A stretch of DNA of 64,000 bases from Allomyces macrogynus ATCC 38327. Taxonomy: Eukaryota; Blastocladiomycota; Blastocladiomycetes; Blastocladiales; Blastocladiaceae. How positions within the stretch are numbered: position 1 is the stretch's first letter; every line of letters begins with the position of its first letter. Position numbers and translations under genes: made by a program. The stretch is from NCBI GenBank assembly GCA_000151295.1, contig GG745342.1, positions 687,109 to 751,108 of the forward strand. Direction: 5' to 3'. Of the stretch, positions 58,919 through 64,000 are shown piece by piece. A model generated the notes under the pieces. The model worked only from the letters and a program-made list of their open reading frames with translations. It searched no databases and was not told where the DNA came from.

Positions 58919-61751
58919 ATGTTCGGCGGGTTCGGCCCGACGACGGGCAGCTACGCCTTACCTGGCGGCCAGGATTTTCTGTCGGTGCACTTGAATGAGC
59001 GCAAGCGCCGGGCCGCCCTCGCAGCCGTCGTGGCCGCTGCGCACATGGGCAACACCACTTCCAGCTCGAACGCGCCGCTCTCATCAACCTCATCGGTCGC
59101 CGAAACCACGACCGACGCGCCTTTACTCTCGCCGCAAGCCAGCATGACGCGGTCTAGTACAGCTGCCGACTCGAGCCGCACGCTCTCTTCGATGACGGCG
59201 CGGCAATCGTCAATGACGTCGCCCACAACGCCCACGACCCCAACGGCTCCACCACCGCCCCCACCCGTCCCGCCTGTCCAGTCGGCCGACGAGTTTTTGG
59301 CGGCGATGCTCGGCGATTTGCACGTGGCCGACGACTCGACGGGGTCGTCGGTGAAGTCGCGCAACGACCTCGAAACGATTCCAGAGCAGGAGGACATGGA
59401 CGATATTTACGGCTTCTATGCCGAGCAGCCAGAGACGCCCGTCGCGGCGACGCATGACCGGTCGACGAAAATGTCGCGCAATCGACAAAAGGCCGTACTC
59501 GAGATTGTCTCGACCGAGGCGACCTACGGTACGCTCCGGGCTTCGAGCGGAGGGGTGGCACAGTTCTCAACTGGTCGCTGACGGCTCGTACGACCTGTGC
59601 CCACCCAGTGGAAATGCTCCAGGTTTTGCTCAACAAGGTCGTCTACCCGCTGCGCGATGCCGTGCGGCTCACGAAACGGCCGCCCGTCTCGGCCGAGGAC
59701 GTGCACGCGCTGTTTGGCAACCTCGACGAGATTTGCACGTTCCACCAGACCCTGCTCACGGGCTTGCAGGAGCGCGTCGCGTTTTGGGATGATGAGCAAA
59801 AGATTTCCGACATTTTCTTGACAATCTCGCCGTTTTTGAAAATGTACAAGGTGCGCCCGTTTCCTGTCTGTTTTGACCAATTGTGGGTCGTCGATGCTGC
59901 AACTGACCTTGAATGAATGTGCTTGCTGCAACAGCTCTACCTGCAAGGGTACCCGCACGCGCTCGAGACGCTCAACCGGCTACGAACGGGGCCCGTCCGG
60001 CAGTACGGCGAGTTTCAGCGGCTCATTCAGGCCGCGCACGCGAGTCCCGAGTTCAAGGGGCTCGACATCACGTCCTTTGTATGTTTGCGACCGTTTATTT
60101 CGCTGTTTATCGCGGTGGCCCAGAGATCCTGATCATTCCCTCCCTTATCCAGATGATCCTGCCGATCCAGCGCATTCCACGGTATATTCTGCTACTTGAG
60201 CAGCTCGTGCACTACACGGACGAGCACCACCCCGACTACGAGGGCCTGTCGCAGTGCGTCAAGGAGCTGCGCCGCACCGCCGATCACATCAACGAGGAGC
60301 TCAAGCGATTCGAGGCGCAAAAGCGCGTCGTCGACATTCAGAGCCGGCTCGTTGGACGGCCATCCAACTTGCCGCCGCTCGTGACCGCCGCGCGCCGGTT
60401 CATTGCCGAGGGCGACGTGCTAACGCCCATGCTCATGGTGAACGACGAGCGCACGATCATTATTTTCTCCGATCTCGTCGTAATTGCGCGCCGCAACCGC
60501 GACGGGTCGCTCGAGTACAAGGACGAGTACGATCTGTGGGCGAGCACGCTCGACGTGCAGGACCCGGCACCGAATTCGCCAGCACCGCTCTTCACGTTCC
60601 AGCTCGCCATGGGCCGCAGGCACTACTCGCTCGGGTCGTCCAACGTCGACGAGCGCAACAAGTGGGTGCGGTTGATTGGCGGGACCATGGTCACGCTGCG
60701 CAACGGCGGCGTGCGCCGCATGACCGACGCGTCGGCCTCGGCCGCGGCAATTCACGGCGGTGGGTCGGCCATTTCCATCGACCGGTCCGGCAGCGTCTCG
60801 GGCGACCGGCGGCCGTCGCTCACGTCGAATGGCGGCGGCACCGGCATGTACCGCGCATCGACCGCATCCGGGTCGTCGGGCAGCGCGCCACCCGCATCGC
60901 CCATGCTCCGACGCGTCTCGCTCACACAGTACCCGCCGCCGCTCCCGGGCGCGCCGCCGCTCGGCACCCCGACGGCGTTCCATTCACCGACCGCCTACGC
61001 GCCGCCGTCGCCGCGGTTCACGCCCGCGCCAGGCACCGCAAGCTACTACACGTACCCGCCATCGCCGGGGGTCACGCCGTCGGCGACCCCGCCCGTCGCG
61101 ATTCCGTCAGCGCCGCCGCGGCGGCCGTCGCTCGCGACCGTCCTGTCGGCGGGCGTCGTCTCGCCGACGTCCACGAGCCACCTGACCGGCGGATCGCCGA
61201 ACATTCTCCCAACCACCATGTCGCTCCCGACTTCCCCGACTCCGGGGACTCCACCACCACCCCCGCCACGGCGCGGATCGGCCGGCTCGGCGCTCCGCTC
61301 GCCGCGACACTCGATGTACGTGCCGCGCGACTACCTGTCGTCGTACCCGATGCCACCCGCCGTCCCCGCCGTGCCCGCCGCGTATGGCGGCGGCGGCGCG
61401 CACGTGCCGCGGCGCAGCACGTCGGCGGCGAACCTGCAGCGGTCGCGGTCAGCCGACCATATGGCGCCACCGCCAACGCCGTCGTGGTACGACGTGTCGG
61501 CCGCTGCCGCGGGGTACCCGATGCCGCCGCCGTCCCCGACCATGGCGAGTTCGGCCGCCACGTACGATACGGGGTACGACGCGCCGTTCCCGCCGACACT
61601 GGATCCGTCGCATCCGGCGTTTGTCGGGCCCGCGCCGAAAGGGAGGAAGGGGAGTTCCCGGGGGCGCGGTGGCGGTGGCGGGTCCGAGCACGGGTCAACG
61701 TCGCGGTCGCAGGGGTCCGCGCTGGATGCGCTCAAGTCGCATGGGTTCTGA
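58919..61751 (+). CDS. Rho guanine-nucleotide exchange factor (DH-PH)
   Basis: Exons 58919-59528, 59609-59850, 59935-60078 and 60153-61751 give 864 residues; introns are 80, 84 and 74 bp and each splice restores a conserved DH motif. The DH domain (about residues 190-395) opens with VLEIVSTEATYV and contains LLTGLQERVAFWDDEQKI, FLKMYKLYLQGY and the hallmark ILPIQRIPRYILLLEQLV. It is followed by a PH-like region (about 400-520: VNDERTIIIFSDLVVIARR and FQLAMGRRHYSLG). The N-terminal 190 residues and the long C-terminus are Ser/Thr/Pro-rich and probably disordered; the C-terminus has many short Pro runs that could bind SH3 domains. DH domains activate Rho-family GTPases by catalysing GDP release, controlling actin and polarity. 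The first ATG has CAACCATG context. Identification is confident; which GTPase it acts on cannot be told. Confidence 0.9.
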
Positions 61752-62509
61752 GGAGGCGCTATGGTTTGTTTTTTATTGGTTGCTGGTTGCTGGTTGTGGG
61801 TTTTGGGTTGGTCGCCGCGACATACTTCGGATCAGTTTTTTGGTGTTCGTTTTTTGCTGTTTGTGCTGTTTGATGCGTGCCGCGCCGTTGCTGTTGCCGG
61901 CCGTCTCCTCTCTTGTACATAATCGACCGTCTCAGACCTGACGACCGCAGGCGGTACCAAAATGGGGAATAGAGGGAAGCAATTTTGTTGTAACTTGTCT
62001 TGAGAAAGGGGCGATGATGCTTGATTTGTTGAGCTGTCTCATGGTTGGCCGTGCTCGGGAGGACAATCAATACTTCAGCCAGCACCAGGAATGCAAAGTT
62101 CTACGATGCGAAATATAGCCCACATTGGTTCCCTTTGCTTTTGGAACGTCACCAACATGTACGCCGTTGTCGGGGGGAGGGGACCTGGGCGATACTTTTG
62201 CAAACTGGCGGCCGAGTTCCGTTTGCATTCTCGGCCACCACTGCGTCGATGTCGGCCGAATTTTTTACTGAACGTAGGTTACATCAATCTGGTATCAATG
62301 TGGGTGGCAAATTTATCAGCGCCCGACAGGGTGGAGAGTGGTGTACATCAACTACTGCTCGTAAAGTTCATTGAAAATACTGAAGCAAATCCTTGAACCA
62401 CCCTCAGTCTTCCATTCTTCATCGAAGGAGCCACTCTGCTCCTTCAAAGAAACAACAAAAAAAAATCACATCTTGTGCTTACTCGGCCCAAACCACAGCC
62501 ACATCCTGC
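61752..62509. other. Spacer between convergent genes
   Basis: About 760 bp, T- and A-richer than the genes, between the Rho GEF stop and the stop of the minus-strand membrane protein. It would contain the 3' ends of both. An A8 run lies near 62458. No gene supported. Confidence 0.5.
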
Positions 62510-63705
62510 TCAACCGAGCATACGCGACGCTGCGACAGCCTCCCCCTCCTCAGTCGAAACGGCCTGACCGCGCGCTGCCGCGCGACGACGGCGCTGAACA
62601 ACGACGGCCACGCCAACCGCCGCCGCAACCAGCACCACGGCACCGGCGGCCAGCATGGCCGGGCCGACCGCGACCGTCGACGCGGCCTGCGGCGTCACCG
62701 CCGCCGCGGTGGTTTCATCAGCGGCCGTCGCGCCATCCGCGTCGTTCAGCTTCAGGTGAGGCTTGGCCGGGGTCACCGGCTTCGTGACAGGCGGCCGCGC
62801 CTCGGCGACAGGCGAGGCGGGACGCGCGGGGTGGGCGGGATGAGCTTTGGTGTTGGATGTCGTCGTCGAATCGGTGGTCGGGAGAGTCGAGTTGGTCGTG
62901 TTTGTGTCGGGCAGCGTCGTCGAGTTGGTCGTGGTCGTGTCGGGGAGCGTCGTGTTCGTCGTGTTCGTGGTCGTGTCGGGCAGCGTCGAGTTGACAACGG
63001 GAGCGGGGGGCGCCGGGTTCAGTAGCGTGTTGCACTATCGACGCGTCGAGGTCAATGTAAGTGAGCTGGTGCAGCAGCAGCCAGTTCAAGCATCCGTATG
63101 CGGGATCAGTACGGACATCAATGCTGGTCACCTTGAACCACGCCCGGTCGTCGTCGTCCACACTGCCCGCCGAGAACGTGAAAGTCGAATAGCCGGTGCC
63201 AATGGTAAAGTAGCCGCGCGAAAACGCGGGATTGGCTAGGGCCTGGTCGGCCTCGTTCGAGTCGCCAGTAGAGATGTCGGGCGAGCATCCCGCAACAGGC
63301 TGCGAAGTGAGCCCTAGACGTGAAATAAACAGGGTCAGTTTGCGGCAGCAAGCATGCGCAAACACGTGAGGACACGGCCAGCTCTTCATGCCCGTCTTCG
63401 GAGGCGATGCTTGGCCACGGAAATTGCAGGTTGGGCAATCAACGAAAAGTATTTGTACCCGCGCTCTGACCATTGATCGTAACGGAAAACCGCTCGTTCG
63501 AGCAGTGTACGTCGACGACGACAAGACATCCTTCGGCGGCCAGTGTCGCCGAGTAGAGGTCCGTTGAACCGGAAGGGTAGACGAAAATGAACTTGGTCCA
63601 TTGATCGAGGGCCGTCGTGATCGGCGTTAACGCCAACGTCGGAGCCGCGTGGGCGAGCAGGGCGAGGACGAGCAGAAGCCCGAATGCAGATAACGACAGG
63701 GCCAT
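62510..63705 (-). CDS. Secreted single-pass membrane protein with a Thr/Asn-rich stalk
   Basis: Exons 63705-63459, 63313-63132 and 63034-62510 give 317 residues with matching phases; introns are 145 and 97 bp. Residues 1-26 form a signal peptide (LLLVLALLAHAAPTLAL). The extracellular part has several Cys (CLVVVDVHC, then VAGCSPD) and aromatic/Gly patterns (GYFTIGTGYSTFTFSAG) that suggest a small beta-rich domain I do not recognise. A Thr/Asn/Pro stalk with repeated TLPDTTT and NST-type N-glycosylation sites follows. A transmembrane segment lies near residues 258-280 (MLAAGAVVLVAAAVGVAVVV), then a basic cytoplasmic stop-transfer (QRRRR) and a short tail. This is a type I cell-surface topology, plausibly a wall or adhesion protein. 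A TATA-like ATAAATA lies 63 nt upstream of the ATG. Confidence 0.7.
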
Positions 63706-63767
63706 GGTCGGTGGGGTGGTCGTGAGAGCTTGACGAAAACAGGAAGAGGGGCGTGGGACCTCCTTCT

Positions 63768-63776
63768 CTATTTATG
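63768..63776 (-). promoter_or_regulatory. TATA-like box of the secreted membrane protein gene
   Basis: On the minus strand CATAAATAG lies 63 nt before the ATG at 63705, at a distance consistent with a short 5' leader. The sequence beyond it (63777-64000) shows no further gene. Confidence 0.45.
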
Positions 63777-64000
63777 AAGAAAGGTTGAGCCCAATCGAGG
63801 GCAATGAAGAGGGCACTTCATTGGCGAAAGCGCGCGTGCGGCGGAGCCCCGAGACGGCAAGTGACGATGGCGCGCACTCCATGTTGACGCACGGTCCAAC
63901 TCTGGATTTGCGGCGGGTTTGCGGTGTGCATGGAACGGTTCACCGGCAAACCGCAAGTCCCCGGTTGAGGGGCTGGGGCCTAGTTGTTTGCTGTCTTGGG

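Overview
This window looks like nuclear DNA of a GC-rich, flagellated (zoosporic) fungus; I would guess a blastocladiomycete such as Allomyces, but that is inference. The clues are these. A fungal ERMES protein (MDM10) sits beside the ciliary transport gene IFT88, so the organism should have both fungal mitochondria-ER contacts and a flagellum. Genes carry many short GT-AG introns, mostly 58-97 bp, with donors such as GTACGT, GTATGT and GTGCGT. One intron has a perfect TACTAAC branch site. Bacterial features (operons, ribosome binding sites, CRISPR) are absent, and I could support no tRNA or rRNA gene. I built exon models by hand by matching splice sites, phase and homology; all are predictions.

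Region 1 (1-10.8 kb) is conserved and gene-dense: the 3' part of an unknown gene, MDM10, IFT88 on the minus strand, and a 1,661-residue TPR protein resembling ciliary TTC6. IFT88 and the TPR gene are divergent and share a spacer of about 370 bp.

Region 2 (10.8-13.5 kb) has no secure gene, only a possible broken gene on the minus strand.

Region 3 (13.5-42.8 kb) is the unusual part: a same-strand tandem array of related, very large genes built from three parts. The first is a repeated block of roughly 230-260 residues that I do not recognise (called here the NLCIALF repeat). The second is a helical domain (called here domain B). The third is GATA-like Cx2C...Cx2C zinc fingers. Copy 1 has one repeat, a series of GATA fingers, a terminal repeat variant, and a damaged B unit. 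Copy 2 has nine repeats, a terminal variant, B and four fingers (about 3,700 residues). Copy 3 has six repeats, a terminal variant, B and two fingers (about 2,390 residues). A fourth gene fuses an Arg/Ser/Asp-rich region to a truncated repeat. Copies 2 and 3 share intron positions and phases, which argues for tandem duplication of a whole gene.

Region 4 (42.8-64 kb) returns to single genes separated by long, apparently empty spacers: a homeobox gene and a cyclin (both minus strand), a possible Mediator Med19-like gene, the spliceosomal gene CCDC12/cwf18, an acidic low-complexity protein with a long CAA repeat, a Rho guanine-nucleotide exchange factor (DH-PH), and a secreted single-pass membrane protein with a Thr/Asn-rich stalk (minus strand).
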